DNA of 64,000 nucleotides from Streptomyces sp. ICC1 (lineage in GTDB: Bacteria; Actinomycetota; Actinomycetes; Streptomycetales; Streptomycetaceae), in contig NZ_CP030287.1 in assembly GCF_003287935.1 (NCBI RefSeq), positions 8,534,267 through 8,598,266 on the forward strand, read 5' to 3'. The notes under the pieces were generated by a model, which worked only from the letters and a program-made list of their open reading frames with translations, was not told the origin of the DNA and did not search any database. Below are positions 16,412 through 24,256 of the stretch, piece after piece. The stretch's first letter is position 1. Every line of letters begins with the position of its first letter. Made by a program: the position numbers and the translations under genes.

Positions 16412-17320
16412 ATGACACGGGAACACGTGACGTGCCCCTCGCGGCCGCGTCTGGCGCCATGCGCCCGCGCGGCCGGCCGCGGAGTCGAGGTGACCCGGGT
16501 GGGCGACCGGTGGCGGGTGACCCGGCCGTGGCCGCCCGTGCTGCGGCCGGTCCTGTACAGCTACGCCGGCTACTGGGAGGCCACGGCCTCGCCCTACCGG
16601 GCGCGGCTCGTCCCCACGGGGCGGGCCGTCGTGGTGATCAGCCTGGGGGAGCCGTTCGCCCGCATCCGCCGGCTGGGCGACACCGGCCCGGGCGACCGGG
16701 TGACCGGCTCGCTGGTCGCGGGCCTGGAGGACGGGCCCCGGATCTGCGACCACCCCGGCGGCCAGGAGGCGATCCGGCTCGAGCTGACCCCGCTGGGCGC
16801 CTACCGGCTGTTCGCCCTGCCGATGCGCGAACTGACCAACCGGGTGGTCGAGCTCGGAGACGTCCTGGGACCCGGTGCCGGACTGCTGGTCGAGCAGTTG
16901 GCGGCCGCCGGCGACTGGGCGGCCCGCTTCGACCTGCTGGACGCCGCGCTGTCGGCCAGGCTCGAACGCGGCCCGCGGCCCGCACCCGAGGTGGGCCACG
17001 CCTGGCGGCTGCTGTCCCGCGCGGGCGGAGCGATCCCCGTCGGCCGGATCGCCGCCGAAGTGGGCTGGAGCCAGGGCCACTTGGTCCGCCGGTTCACCGA
17101 ACAGATCGGGTTGACGCCCAAGACCTCCGCCCGCGTGCTGCGCTTCCGCCACGCCGTGGGACTGCTCACCCGCGCCGACCCGAACCTCGCCGAAGTGACC
17201 GCCGCCTGCGGCTTCTACGACCAGGCCCACCTCAACCGCGAGTTCCGCGCCCTGGCCGGGACCACACCCGGCCGGACGGCCGCGGCCCGTGTCGCGGAGG
17301 GGGGCCCCCTCGCACCGTGA
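16412..17320 (+). CDS. AraC-family transcriptional regulator
   Basis: A 302-residue regulator. The N-terminal sensing domain (YSYAGYWEATASPYRARLVPTG through FALPMRELTNRVVELGD) resembles those of short Streptomyces AraC proteins. The C-terminal pair of HTHs (IAAEVGWSQGHLVRRFTEQIGLTPKTSARVLRF and LAEVTAACGFYDQAHLNREFR) is complete. The ATG at 16412 is chosen at the edge of the intergenic region. It is divergent from the FAH/isomerase/PaaX run and may be the pathway activator, with PaaX as a repressor. Confidence 0.88.
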   Translation: MTREHVTCPSRPRLAPCARAAGRGVEVTRVGDRWRVTRPWPPVLRPVLYSYAGYWEATASPYRARLVPTGRAVVVISLGEPFARIRRLGDTGPGDRVTGSLVAGLEDGPRICDHPGGQEAIRLELTPLGAYRLFALPMRELTNRVVELGDVLGPGAGLLVEQLAAAGDWAARFDLLDAALSARLERGPRPAPEVGHAWRLLSRAGGAIPVGRIAAEVGWSQGHLVRRFTEQIGLTPKTSARVLRFRHAVGLLTRADPNLAEVTAACGFYDQAHLNREFRALAGTTPGRTAAARVAEGGPLAP

Positions 17321-17469
17321 GGCGCGGGGGGGGCCCACAGGTCAAATTCGTCCAAGCCATACGGCCCCGCGCCCGTCGATAGTGGGCCCGTTCACAGTGG
17401 ATCAGGCACCCGGGCACGTGCGGGGGCTGACTGGGCGAGGGCGGAGCCCGGCCCAGAGGGGAGCATTCG

Positions 17470-17592
17470 ATGGAAGACCTGCTGCGCATCCTCGTGGCCG
17501 GCGCGCTCACGGGCGCCTTGATCGGAGTGGCGGGGGCCCTCGGCCGGCGCAACCGCAGGCGCCGGGAGGGCGGGGACCCGAACAACCGCTGA
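17470..17592 (+). CDS. small single-pass membrane protein
   Basis: A 40-residue protein. One hydrophobic segment (ILVAGALTGALIGVAGAL, residues about 7-24) is followed by an Arg-rich, cytoplasm-retaining tail (GRRNRRRREGGDPNNR). ATG at 17470 with GAGGGGAG at good spacing, so translation is credible despite the size. Unknown function; it may be a membrane-anchoring or regulatory microprotein. Confidence 0.6.
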   Translation: MEDLLRILVAGALTGALIGVAGALGRRNRRRREGGDPNNR

Positions 17593-17620
17593 GCGGGACA
17601 GCCGCCGACCCCGTGCTCCG

Positions 17621-18808
17621 TCAGGCCCTGGCCACGGTCTCCGCGAGGTGGTCCACCACCTCGCTCAGCCGTCCGTGACGCCGGTACACGGCCCGTTGCC
17701 GGGTCGCCCCGTTGCCCTCGGCCCGGACCCGGTCGAGGAGGGTGTCGACGAGCTCCAGGTCCCCGGAGGAGGCGAGCCCCGGGGCCGCCCGCTCCCGCAG
17801 CCGGGCCACCAGGGTCCAGGCCGGCAGGGAGATGCCGCTGAGCGGGTCGAGGCCCTCGCCGTCCAAGCCGTGCACGGCCGCGCGCCGGTGCGCCTCGCGC
17901 AGCAGTGCAGACCCGGGCGCCGGGGCCGGGCCGCCGTCGGCCGCCTCCGTGCCCAAGGTGGCGGCGAGTCCCCGTACGAGCAAGGCCAGGAGCACGACGG
18001 TGTCGAGCCCGGCGTTCACGTCGGCGACGCGGACCTCCAGGGTCGGCACGTGCTCGGACGGGCGGGCGTACCAGTAGATCATCCGCCGGTCGAGCACCGT
18101 CCCGCTGCGCACGAGCTCGTCGGCGCAGCGTTCGTACGCCGCCTCGTCCAGGACCGGGGCGGGCCCCACGGTGGGCCAGCGGGCGTACTCGACGGCGCGC
18201 CAGCTGTCGTGGCCCGAGTCCTTGCCGCGGTCGAAGGGGGAGTTGGCGGCGAGGGCCTGGAGCGAGGGCAGCCACGGGCGCATCCGGTTCGCGAGGTCGA
18301 GGGCCTGCGCCCGGCCGCTCACCCCGATGTGGATGTGGCAACCGCACACCGCCTGGTCGAAGTTCCCGATGGCCGATGCGAAATGCGAGGCCATCCTCCG
18401 GTAGCGCTCGTCGCGGGTGACCGTCAGGGGATGCTCCGGCGGTACGACGGGCGTACCGGAGGCCAGCAGCAGGCAGTCCTCGGCGGCCGCGGCCAGGATC
18501 AGCTCGGCCCGCAGCCGGGCCAGCTCCGCCCTGAGCTCGGCCGGGTTCGCCGTCGGGCTGGTGCACACCTCCACCTGGGCGGTGAAGAACTCCTGCTGCA
18601 CCAGGGGGCCGAGCGTCCGCGCCGCGGCCTCGATGACGCGCGGCGCGCGCCCCACCGGTGCCCGGCTGCGGCGGTCGACGAGCAGGAATTCCTCCTCGAC
18701 GCCCATCGTCAGCGCCGCGACCCGGCCGGGGGCGGCCTCGGGCGGCAGGTCGTGTGCCGGGGCGGCGCCTTCCCGCCCGGCGGAACGCGGCAGTGCGGTC
18801 GGTGACAT
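17621..18808 (-). CDS. carboxylate-amine ligase, YbdK/GCS2 family
   Basis: A 395-residue ATP-dependent ligase of the glutamate-cysteine ligase 2 family. Motifs visible are MGVEEEFLLVD (near residue 35), CTSPTANPAEL, FDQAVCGCHIHIGV and NSPFDRGKDSGHDSWR. The ATG at 18808 follows GGAGGGG. YbdK-type proteins join glutamate to cysteine weakly in vitro; in actinobacteria such genes are often named in ergothioneine or mycothiol-like contexts. A class II glutamine amidotransferase lies 124 bp upstream on the same strand, echoing an EgtA/EgtC pair, but no egtB or egtD is present, so an ergothioneine role is not claimed. Confidence 0.87.
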   Translation of the reverse strand: MSPTALPRSAGREGAAPAHDLPPEAAPGRVAALTMGVEEEFLLVDRRSRAPVGRAPRVIEAAARTLGPLVQQEFFTAQVEVCTSPTANPAELRAELARLRAELILAAAAEDCLLLASGTPVVPPEHPLTVTRDERYRRMASHFASAIGNFDQAVCGCHIHIGVSGRAQALDLANRMRPWLPSLQALAANSPFDRGKDSGHDSWRAVEYARWPTVGPAPVLDEAAYERCADELVRSGTVLDRRMIYWYARPSEHVPTLEVRVADVNAGLDTVVLLALLVRGLAATLGTEAADGGPAPAPGSALLREAHRRAAVHGLDGEGLDPLSGISLPAWTLVARLRERAAPGLASSGDLELVDTLLDRVRAEGNGATRQRAVYRRHGRLSEVVDHLAETVARA

Positions 18809-18932
18809 GGACGGGCCCCTCCGTGGATCGGGACCGCTCGCGCGGGTCGCTCGCGTGCTCGGCCAGACCGGATCGGATCCGGCTGACGGGCGCCTACCCC
18901 TCGGGTCGCCGCTCACGCGGGGCCCCCGGCCA

Positions 18933-19772
18933 TCAGCACGGTTCCGGGACGAAAGGGAGCCACTCCCGGTCCGGCGCGGAGGGGATCACCGTGTAGCTCG
19001 CCTCGGGCAGCTCGTTCCACACGCCCGGCAGGTCCCCCAGCGGCTCGGACACCACGAGGCGGGACTCGTCGGAGATCTCCTTGAGGTACTCCACCTCCGG
19101 GTGGAGGCGGCGCACGGTCTCGGCACGGCTGCTGTAGAACAGCGACCGGGACGCGCCCCCGCTGGAATACCGGAAGGCCCAGAGCCGCTCCCCGTCGCTG
19201 ACCGCGACCGTCATCTGCAGCGGCTGCGCGACGCCGTGCTCCTTGCCGAGGCGCTCCACGAGCCCCGCCATCCTGGCCACCGCCCCCGGGACGTCCTGGT
19301 CGAGCCCGTAGGTGACCGCGAGGTAGAACATCACCTCGGAGTCGGTGGACCCCTCGATGGCCGGGAAGAGCGCCGGGTCCACGGCCAGGCAGAGGTCCCG
19401 CTGCAGCCGGTGGAAGTCCGCGATGGCCCCGTTGTGCATCCACAGCCACCGGCCGTGACGGAACGGGTGACAGTTGGTCTGCTGGACGGCCGAGCCCGTG
19501 GAGGCGCGCACGTGCGCGAAGAACAGGGGCGAGCGGACGTGCGCCGCGAGTTCGCGCAGGTTGCGGTTGTTCCAGGCCGGAGCGATGTCCCGGAAGACCG
19601 CCGGCGTGCCGTCACCGTTCCCGCTGTACCAGCCGAGGCCGAAGCCGTCGCCGTTCGTCGTCTCGACGCCCATCCGGGCATGGAGGCTCTGGTTGATCAG
19701 CGAGTGCTCCGGACGGTAGAGCACGGCGTCGAGCAGCATGGGCGAACCCGAGTAGGCGAGCCAGCGGCACAT
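18933..19772 (-). CDS. class II glutamine amidotransferase (YafJ/EgtC-like)
   Basis: A 279-residue N-terminal-nucleophile hydrolase. It starts MCRWLAYSG, so Cys2 becomes the catalytic residue after Met removal. The glutaminase pocket is visible in NGDGFGLGWY, FFAHVRASTGS (Arg) and CHPFRHGRWLWMHNGAIADF. The ATG at 19772 is fixed by the need for Cys2 and by the GAAGGGA upstream. It hydrolyses glutamine, or, as in EgtC, a gamma-glutamyl peptide bond. It probably forms an operon with the YbdK-type ligase downstream. Confidence 0.88.
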   Translation of the reverse strand: MCRWLAYSGSPMLLDAVLYRPEHSLINQSLHARMGVETTNGDGFGLGWYSGNGDGTPAVFRDIAPAWNNRNLRELAAHVRSPLFFAHVRASTGSAVQQTNCHPFRHGRWLWMHNGAIADFHRLQRDLCLAVDPALFPAIEGSTDSEVMFYLAVTYGLDQDVPGAVARMAGLVERLGKEHGVAQPLQMTVAVSDGERLWAFRYSSGGASRSLFYSSRAETVRRLHPEVEYLKEISDESRLVVSEPLGDLPGVWNELPEASYTVIPSAPDREWLPFVPEPC

Positions 19773-19914
19773 TGCGAACCATTCCCTTCGCGGCCTTTCC
19801 GAGCTTAGTCCGTCTCGTCCGGATCTTGCCGGGCTCGCGGCCCGCGCGCCACGCGGGGGCCGCGGGCCCTCCGGCACATGGGCGGACGGGGGAGGTGCGT
19901 GCCATGATCGAGGG

Positions 19915-20286
19915 GTGAAGGGCGATGCCGCGCCGATGGGTGAGGGCGCCGCACCCGAGGTGCTGGCGCTCGCCAGGGTGGTGGCCAGACTCCGGTCGGA
20001 AGTGGCCGACCTGGAAGGCGGCGCCGCGACCACGGCCGTGGTGGAGCGCGCCACGGGTGCGGTGATGGCCCAGGAGCGGCTCTCCGCCGACGCGGCGTGC
20101 GAGATGCTCCTCGGCCGGGCCCGCGAGCGCGGCCGCACCCTCCTCGAGGAGTGCTGGATCACGCTCGGGCAGCTCCGCCTGCGCCCGCCGCCCACCACCG
20201 CCGGGCTTCCGTGGGGGAGCACGGGGGGCAGGACCAGGCCCTGGACTTCGGGCTGGATCGGATCCTCGACGGGCTCGGGCTGCTGA
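19915..20286 (+). CDS. ANTAR-domain protein, C-terminus probably frameshifted
   Basis: A small RNA-binding antiterminator-type protein. The three-helix ANTAR domain is clear (VVERATGAVMAQERLSADAACEMLLGRARERGRTLLEECW, residues about 42-82). After residue 95 the frame turns to Thr/Trp/Ser-rich nonsense, while the next frame continues plausibly (ALDFGLDRILDGLGLL) to a stop at 20312. A one-base indel in the G runs at about 20211-20232 would restore it. The start is the GTG at 19915. It is the first gene after the divergent amidotransferase; a nasR-like role in transcript control is only a family expectation. Confidence 0.65.
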   Translation: MKGDAAPMGEGAAPEVLALARVVARLRSEVADLEGGAATTAVVERATGAVMAQERLSADAACEMLLGRARERGRTLLEECWITLGQLRLRPPPTTAGLPWGSTGGRTRPWTSGWIGSSTGSGC

Positions 20287-20312
20287 TGGCTGGGCGGGCC
20301 GGGCAGGCGTAG

Positions 20313-20391
20313 GCGTTAACGGCGTTAACGGCGTTAACGGGCCGGGCGTCGGGTGGGCCGGGCAGGCGTGAGCGTTAACGGCGTTAACGGT
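20313..20391. repeat. tandem GCGTTAACG repeats
   Basis: Three head-to-tail copies of the 9-bp unit gcgttaacg lie at about 20313-20340, then after a G/C spacer two more at about 20372-20391. Each is preceded by the same gggccgggcaggcgt leader, so the whole ~60-bp module is duplicated. The core CGTTAACG is palindromic. They lie between the ANTAR gene and the TetR gene. Confidence 0.75.
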
Positions 20392-20462
20392 TGGAGGGTG
20401 GGCCGGGGCCCTTGGGGTGGTCTTCGCGTGAGGTCGGCGGGCCCGTTGGACGCGCCTCAAAA

Positions 20463-20482
20463 GAAACCATGTGGGCGGTTTC
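20463..20482. promoter_or_regulatory. possible ARE-like inverted repeat
   Basis: GAAACC-8 bp-GGTTTC lies about 235 bp upstream of the GBL-receptor-type gene. Receptors of the ArpA/ScbR family bind AT-ended inverted repeats called AREs and usually control their own gene. The match is short and speculative. Confidence 0.3.
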
Positions 20483-20715
20483 GTGTGGTGGATTGTCTGG
20501 TTCCGGCCACCGTGGGCCATGCCGTTGTGAGTTGAGGGGATCCATGATGAAACGGGGCGGTGAGCGGGTTCAGAATTGATACGTGGGGTGGCAGACTCGC
20601 TCGACAACTGCCGGAAGCCACTTGGTAACTTACGGACCTTCAGGTTTGGTTTGCCAGGCCGGTGGATCATGGGTGCGCATCCGCCGGTGGAACCCCCTTG
20701 GAGATCGGAGACGCT

Positions 20716-21408
20716 GTGGTGCGGCAGGAACGTGCGGTCCGTACGCGGCGGGCAATCTTGGAAGCCGCGGCGGTGGTCTTCGCCGAGCGCGGCTACGAGG
20801 CCGCCACCATCGCGGAGATACTCGCGCACGCGGGGGTGACCAAGGGCGCTCTGTACTTCCACTTCACCTCGAAGCTGGAGCTGGCCCAAGGCGTGCTCGA
20901 CATGCAGTACGACACGTTCCTCGTGCCACCCCGCGAGAGCAAACTTCAGGAAGTCGTCGACGTCGCGATGGTGTCGGCGTACCGGATAAGACACGAACCG
21001 ATGATCAGCGCCGGTGCCAGACTCTCCCTCGGACCCGAGACGTTCGAGATCCGCGGCGGCGCGGTCCCGGGGTGGATCGAGGTCCTGCGCAGACTGCTGA
21101 TCGCGGCGAAGAACCAGGGCGAACTGCTGCCGCACGTGGATCCCGCCGAGACGGCCTGGATCCTGTCCGCGTGTTGGACCGGGGTACAGCTCTACTCGCA
21201 GACCTTCAGCGACCGCGGCGACATCGAGCGCCGGGTGGCCGCGCTCTACCAGCACGCCCTGCCGGGGATCGCGACTCCGGCGATGCTCAGCCGGCTCGAC
21301 ATGGCCGAGGACCGCGGCCGGCGGGTGCTCGAGGAGGTGGCCGCCGGGGCGCGGGCCGCCGCGGGGGCGGGATATGACGACCACACGATTTGGGGGGCGA
21401 GGGCATGA
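20716..21408 (+). CDS. gamma-butyrolactone receptor-like TetR regulator (ArpA/ScbR family)
   Basis: A 230-residue TetR-fold repressor. The HTH reads RQERAVRTRRAILEAAAVVFAERGYEAATIAEILAHAGVTKGALYFHFTSKLELAQGVLD, matching the hallmark K/RQxRAxRTR...VTKGALYFHF of GBL receptors. The ligand domain keeps the GWIEVLRRLLIAAKNQGEL and ACWTGVQLYSQ (pocket Trp) blocks. Start at the GTG at 20716 with GGAG upstream. Its stop overlaps the ATG of an epoxide-hydrolase gene (ATGA), so the two are coupled. No afsA/scbA-type synthase is present in the window, so it may be an orphan pseudo-receptor answering another signal. Confidence 0.88.
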   Translation: MVRQERAVRTRRAILEAAAVVFAERGYEAATIAEILAHAGVTKGALYFHFTSKLELAQGVLDMQYDTFLVPPRESKLQEVVDVAMVSAYRIRHEPMISAGARLSLGPETFEIRGGAVPGWIEVLRRLLIAAKNQGELLPHVDPAETAWILSACWTGVQLYSQTFSDRGDIERRVAALYQHALPGIATPAMLSRLDMAEDRGRRVLEEVAAGARAAAGAGYDDHTIWGARA

Positions 21409-22573
21409 GCGGTTCCGGGGAGTGGGCCAAGCCCTTCCGGCTCGACGTGGCGCAGCACGAGCTGGACGATCTGGCCTGGCGGCTGGAGCGGGCCCGGTGG
21501 CCGATGAGCTTCCGGGGGCGGGGCGGGCCTACGGGATTCCGCTGGCGGAGGTCCGGGAGCTCGCGCTGTACTGGCGTACGGGCTACGACTGGCGGGCCGC
21601 CGAGGCACGGTTGAACGAGTGGCCGCAGTACACCACGGTCATCGACGGGGCACAGGTGCACTTCGCGCACCTGCGTTCGCCCGAGCCGGACGCGACACCG
21701 CTGCTGATGACGCACGGCTGGCCCGGTTCCTTCGTGGAGTTCCAGAAGGTCGCCGGTCCGCTGACCGATCCGCGGGGCCACGGCGGGGATCCGGCGGACG
21801 CCTTCCACTTGGTCATGCCCCACATCCCCGGCTTCGCGCTGTCCGGGCCGACCACCGAGCGAGGCTGGGAGTTCAAGCGCGTCGCGCGGGCCTTCGGGGC
21901 CCTGATGGAACGGCTCGGTTACGAGTCGTACGGGGTCCAGGGCGGCGACTGGGGCGCGGCCGTCTCGCGGGAGCTCGGCCGGATCCGGCCGGGGAACGTG
22001 CTCGGGGTGCACCTGAACCTGCTCCCGGGCGGCGGGGCGACCGCCGAGCCCGGGGCCGAGGAACTGGCCGCACTGAGCCCGGACGAGCGGGAGCGCACGC
22101 TCGCCTCCTGGGCGCGCTACCGGGTCTGGGCGCGCGAGCGGCAGGGCTACGCCGACATCCAGGCGACCCGGCCGCAGACGATCGCGTACGGGCTGAACGA
22201 TTCGCCGGTCGGGCTGCTCGCCTGGATCGGCGAGAAGTTCGCGGAGTGGGCGGACCCCCGCAGCCCCGTCGACCGCGACCAGATGCTGACCAACGTGATG
22301 TTGTACTGGCTGACCGGGACCGCGGGTTCCGCGGCCCGCATCTACTACGAGCGCGCGCACGCCGACTACCAGGGCTCGGCGCCCGAGGTGTCGACCACGC
22401 CGACCGCGCTCGCCGACTTTCCCCGGGACAACTTCGTGCCGCTGCGGCACATCGCCGCGCGTACCGACCGGATCGTGCGGTGGACCTCGTACGAGAGGGG
22501 CGGGCACTTCCCCGCGATGGAGGTGCCGGACTTGTTGGTGGGGGACATCAGGGGCTTCTTTCGGGAGCTGTGA
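21405..22573 (+). CDS. epoxide hydrolase (EHN + alpha/beta hydrolase), frameshifted near residue 33
   Basis: About 390 residues: N-terminal epoxide-hydrolase region (FRLDVAQHELDDLAWRLERARWP, then the tail YGIPLAEVRELALYWRTGYDW), and a hydrolase core with the oxyanion motif HGWPGSF, nucleophile Asp in GGDWGAAV and His in ERGGHFPAME. The first 33 codons are in one frame and the rest in another; adding one base in tggccgatgag (about 21500) joins them into a normal protein. It is either a sequencing deletion or a fresh mutation; all other parts look intact. The ATG at 21405 overlaps the stop of the GBL-receptor gene. Such hydrolases act on bulky natural-product epoxides in some clusters (inference). 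Confidence 0.82.
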
Positions 22574-22607
22574 GCCGTGAGCGGTGTACGGGTGGAAAGA
22601 TCATCAG

Positions 22608-23114
22608 ATGATCGACGAACAGCGGACCCGGCCCGTACTGGTGGGCGATGAGCGCGCCACCCTGACCAGCGTTCTCCAGTGGCAGCGCGACACCTTGATG
22701 ATGAAGTGCGCGGGGCTGACGGACGAGCAGCTGCGGCGCAGGGCGGTGGCCCCGTCCGGGCTGAGCCTGCTCGGGCTGGTCCGGCATCTCGCGGAGGTCG
22801 AGCGCGGCTGGTTCCGCAACGTCGTGGGCGGCGAGGACGTGCGCGGCTACTTCCCGAAGAACGAGGCCGGGGAGTGGACCGAGTTCCACGTCGACGACGC
22901 GGACGTCGCGGGGTCGTTCAAGCTCTGGGAGGACACCTGTGAGCGGTCGCGGGCGATCGTGGACGCGGCCGAGTCCCTGGACGTGACCGGTTCCTACGAC
23001 GGCCAGGTCTACTCCCTGCACTACGTCCTGGCCCACATGATCGAGGAGTACGCCCGGCACAACGGGCACGCGGACCTGCTGCGCGAGGCGATCGACGGGG
23101 TGACGGGGGAGTAG
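22608..23114 (+). CDS. DUF664 / DinB-like protein
   Basis: A 168-residue four-helix-bundle protein. Characteristic motifs are LTSVLQWQRDTLMMKCAGL, SLLGLVRHLAEVERGWFRNV (metal His) and YVLAHMIEEYARHNGHADLLREAIDG, which carries the second and third metal-binding His. DinB-fold enzymes often use thiols such as mycothiol, but the DUF664 reaction is not established. ATG at 22608, GGAAAG upstream. A paralogue lies at 26.3 kb. Confidence 0.88.
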   Translation: MIDEQRTRPVLVGDERATLTSVLQWQRDTLMMKCAGLTDEQLRRRAVAPSGLSLLGLVRHLAEVERGWFRNVVGGEDVRGYFPKNEAGEWTEFHVDDADVAGSFKLWEDTCERSRAIVDAAESLDVTGSYDGQVYSLHYVLAHMIEEYARHNGHADLLREAIDGVTGE

Positions 23115-23145
23115 TCGGCGAGGGCTGCGGGGGCCGCGCCGGCTG

Positions 23146-23700
23146 CTAGGCGGTGGTGGCCGCCGCGGCGCGGTCCACGGCGGCCAGGGCCGCCGCCCAC
23201 GGGAAGTGGTCCGGGGTGTCCGGGCCGGCCGGGCCGGGGGTGAACCCGTCCTCGCCGAAGAGGACGGAGACGCCGGAGCCCCGCAGGACGGCCAGGGACT
23301 GGTCGAACTGCGGATGCGCGGCGAGGGCGGCGTTCGCGCAGGGCATGGCGACGACGGGGGTGCCCTTTCCGATGGCCTCGGCGGCGATGCCGATGACGAA
23401 CCGGTCGGTGAGGCCGAGGGCCCAGGCGTTGACGGAGTTGAAGGTGGCCGGGGCGACCAGCAGGGCATCGGCCGTCGGCCAGACGTCGGGCTCTCCGGGG
23501 AGCTTGTACTGCCAGCGGACGGGGTGGCCGGTGAGCGCGGCGAGGCCGTCGAGGTTGCCGGAGAGCCAGTGTGCGGCGGTGGGAGTGAGGCCGAGGCAGA
23601 CGTCCCAGCCGCGGGACTGGGCGTCCTCGATGACATGGGCCACGTCGAAGACGGGCGGGGCGGCGGAGCAGAGCAGGTAGAGGGTCTTCGTCGTGATCAT
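23146..23700 (-). CDS. flavoprotein (PPC decarboxylase/Dfp-like)
   Basis: A 184-residue HFCD-family flavin protein. MITTKTLYLLCSAAPPVFDVAHVIEDAQSRGWDV forms the first Rossmann-like unit. The conserved middle WPTADALLVAPATFNSVNAWALG (with the Ala-Pro-Ala-Thr-x-Asn loop) and the TPVVAMPCANAALAAHPQF block bind FMN in relatives such as LanD-, Dfp- and UbiX-type enzymes. The ATG at 23700 faces the SoxR-box promoter of the next gene across 59 bp. The substrate is not identifiable. Confidence 0.82.
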   Translation of the reverse strand: MITTKTLYLLCSAAPPVFDVAHVIEDAQSRGWDVCLGLTPTAAHWLSGNLDGLAALTGHPVRWQYKLPGEPDVWPTADALLVAPATFNSVNAWALGLTDRFVIGIAAEAIGKGTPVVAMPCANAALAAHPQFDQSLAVLRGSGVSVLFGEDGFTPGPAGPDTPDHFPWAAALAAVDRAAAATTA

Positions 23701-23721
23701 ACCGCAATGTGATCATATCGC

Positions 23722-23752
23722 TTGACCTCAACTTAACTTGAGGGGTAAGGAT
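23722..23752 (+). promoter_or_regulatory. SoxR/MerR-type promoter (leaderless)
   Basis: The palindrome CCTCAACTTAACTTGAGG (23726-23743) differs by one base from the SoxR-box consensus (CCTCAAGTTAACTTGAGG type). It lies between a -35 TTGACC (23722-23727) and a -10-like TAAGGAT (23746-23752). The 18-19-bp spacing is the stretched geometry of MerR-family promoters. The ATG of the SnoaL-like gene starts eight bases after the -10, so the transcript should be leaderless. Confidence 0.75.
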
Positions 23753-23759
23753 CGGTGAC

Positions 23760-24194
23760 ATGAGAGAAGAAGACGGGAAAGTCGAGAACGTCGAGGGTGT
23801 CGAGAACGTCGAGGTCGAGGCGATCGCCGCGGTGGTCGCCGCCGTCGAGCGCGCCCAGCGGGCCAAGGATGCCGAGGGGTTCCTCGACCTCTTCCACCCG
23901 GACGCGCTGTGGACCACCGCGCACGGCAAGGTGCTCATCGGATTCGACGCGATAGCGGAGTTCACCCGGGCGGTGCTCCCCGCCTCGGACTGGGACGGCG
24001 AAGTCACCTACGAGGTGACGCACACGCAGTTCCTGCGCCCGGACGTGGCGGCCGTCAAGGTACGGCAGGTCTACCGCTCGGCGGACGGTGTCGGCAGTGA
24101 GGGAGCTCCGCTGTACGTGATGACGCGGGACGGGGCCGGTGGCCGGTGGCTGCTGACGGCATGCCAGAACACCGAGGTGAAGGTGCTGGGGTAG
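23760..24194 (+). CDS. SnoaL-like / SgcJ-EcaC family protein
   Basis: A 144-residue cone-shaped alpha+beta barrel protein of the NTF2/SnoaL superfamily. The core is IAAVVAAVERAQRAKDAEGFLDLFHPDALWTTAHGKVLIGFDAIAEFTRAVL, with the usual FLDLFHPDALW turn, followed by the beta sheet ending in WLLTACQNTEV. The N-terminus has a VEN-VEG-VEN-VEVE acidic repeat. The ATG at 23760 is placed directly at the transcription start predicted by a SoxR-type promoter. Members occur as oxidoreductase or isomerase accessory proteins; a redox-stress response is implied by the promoter, not by the protein. Confidence 0.85.
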   Translation: MREEDGKVENVEGVENVEVEAIAAVVAAVERAQRAKDAEGFLDLFHPDALWTTAHGKVLIGFDAIAEFTRAVLPASDWDGEVTYEVTHTQFLRPDVAAVKVRQVYRSADGVGSEGAPLYVMTRDGAGGRWLLTACQNTEVKVLG

Positions 24195-24256
24195 GCGCGT
24201 AGGCGGCGTAGGGCGCCGGGCCGGCCCGCTCAGCCGGCTCGGCCCGCCGAGCCGGC

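Noticed and set aside
17621..19772. Ergothioneine cluster (egtA/egtC)
   Set aside because: The two family matches fit loosely, but egtB and egtD are absent, so gene symbols were withheld.
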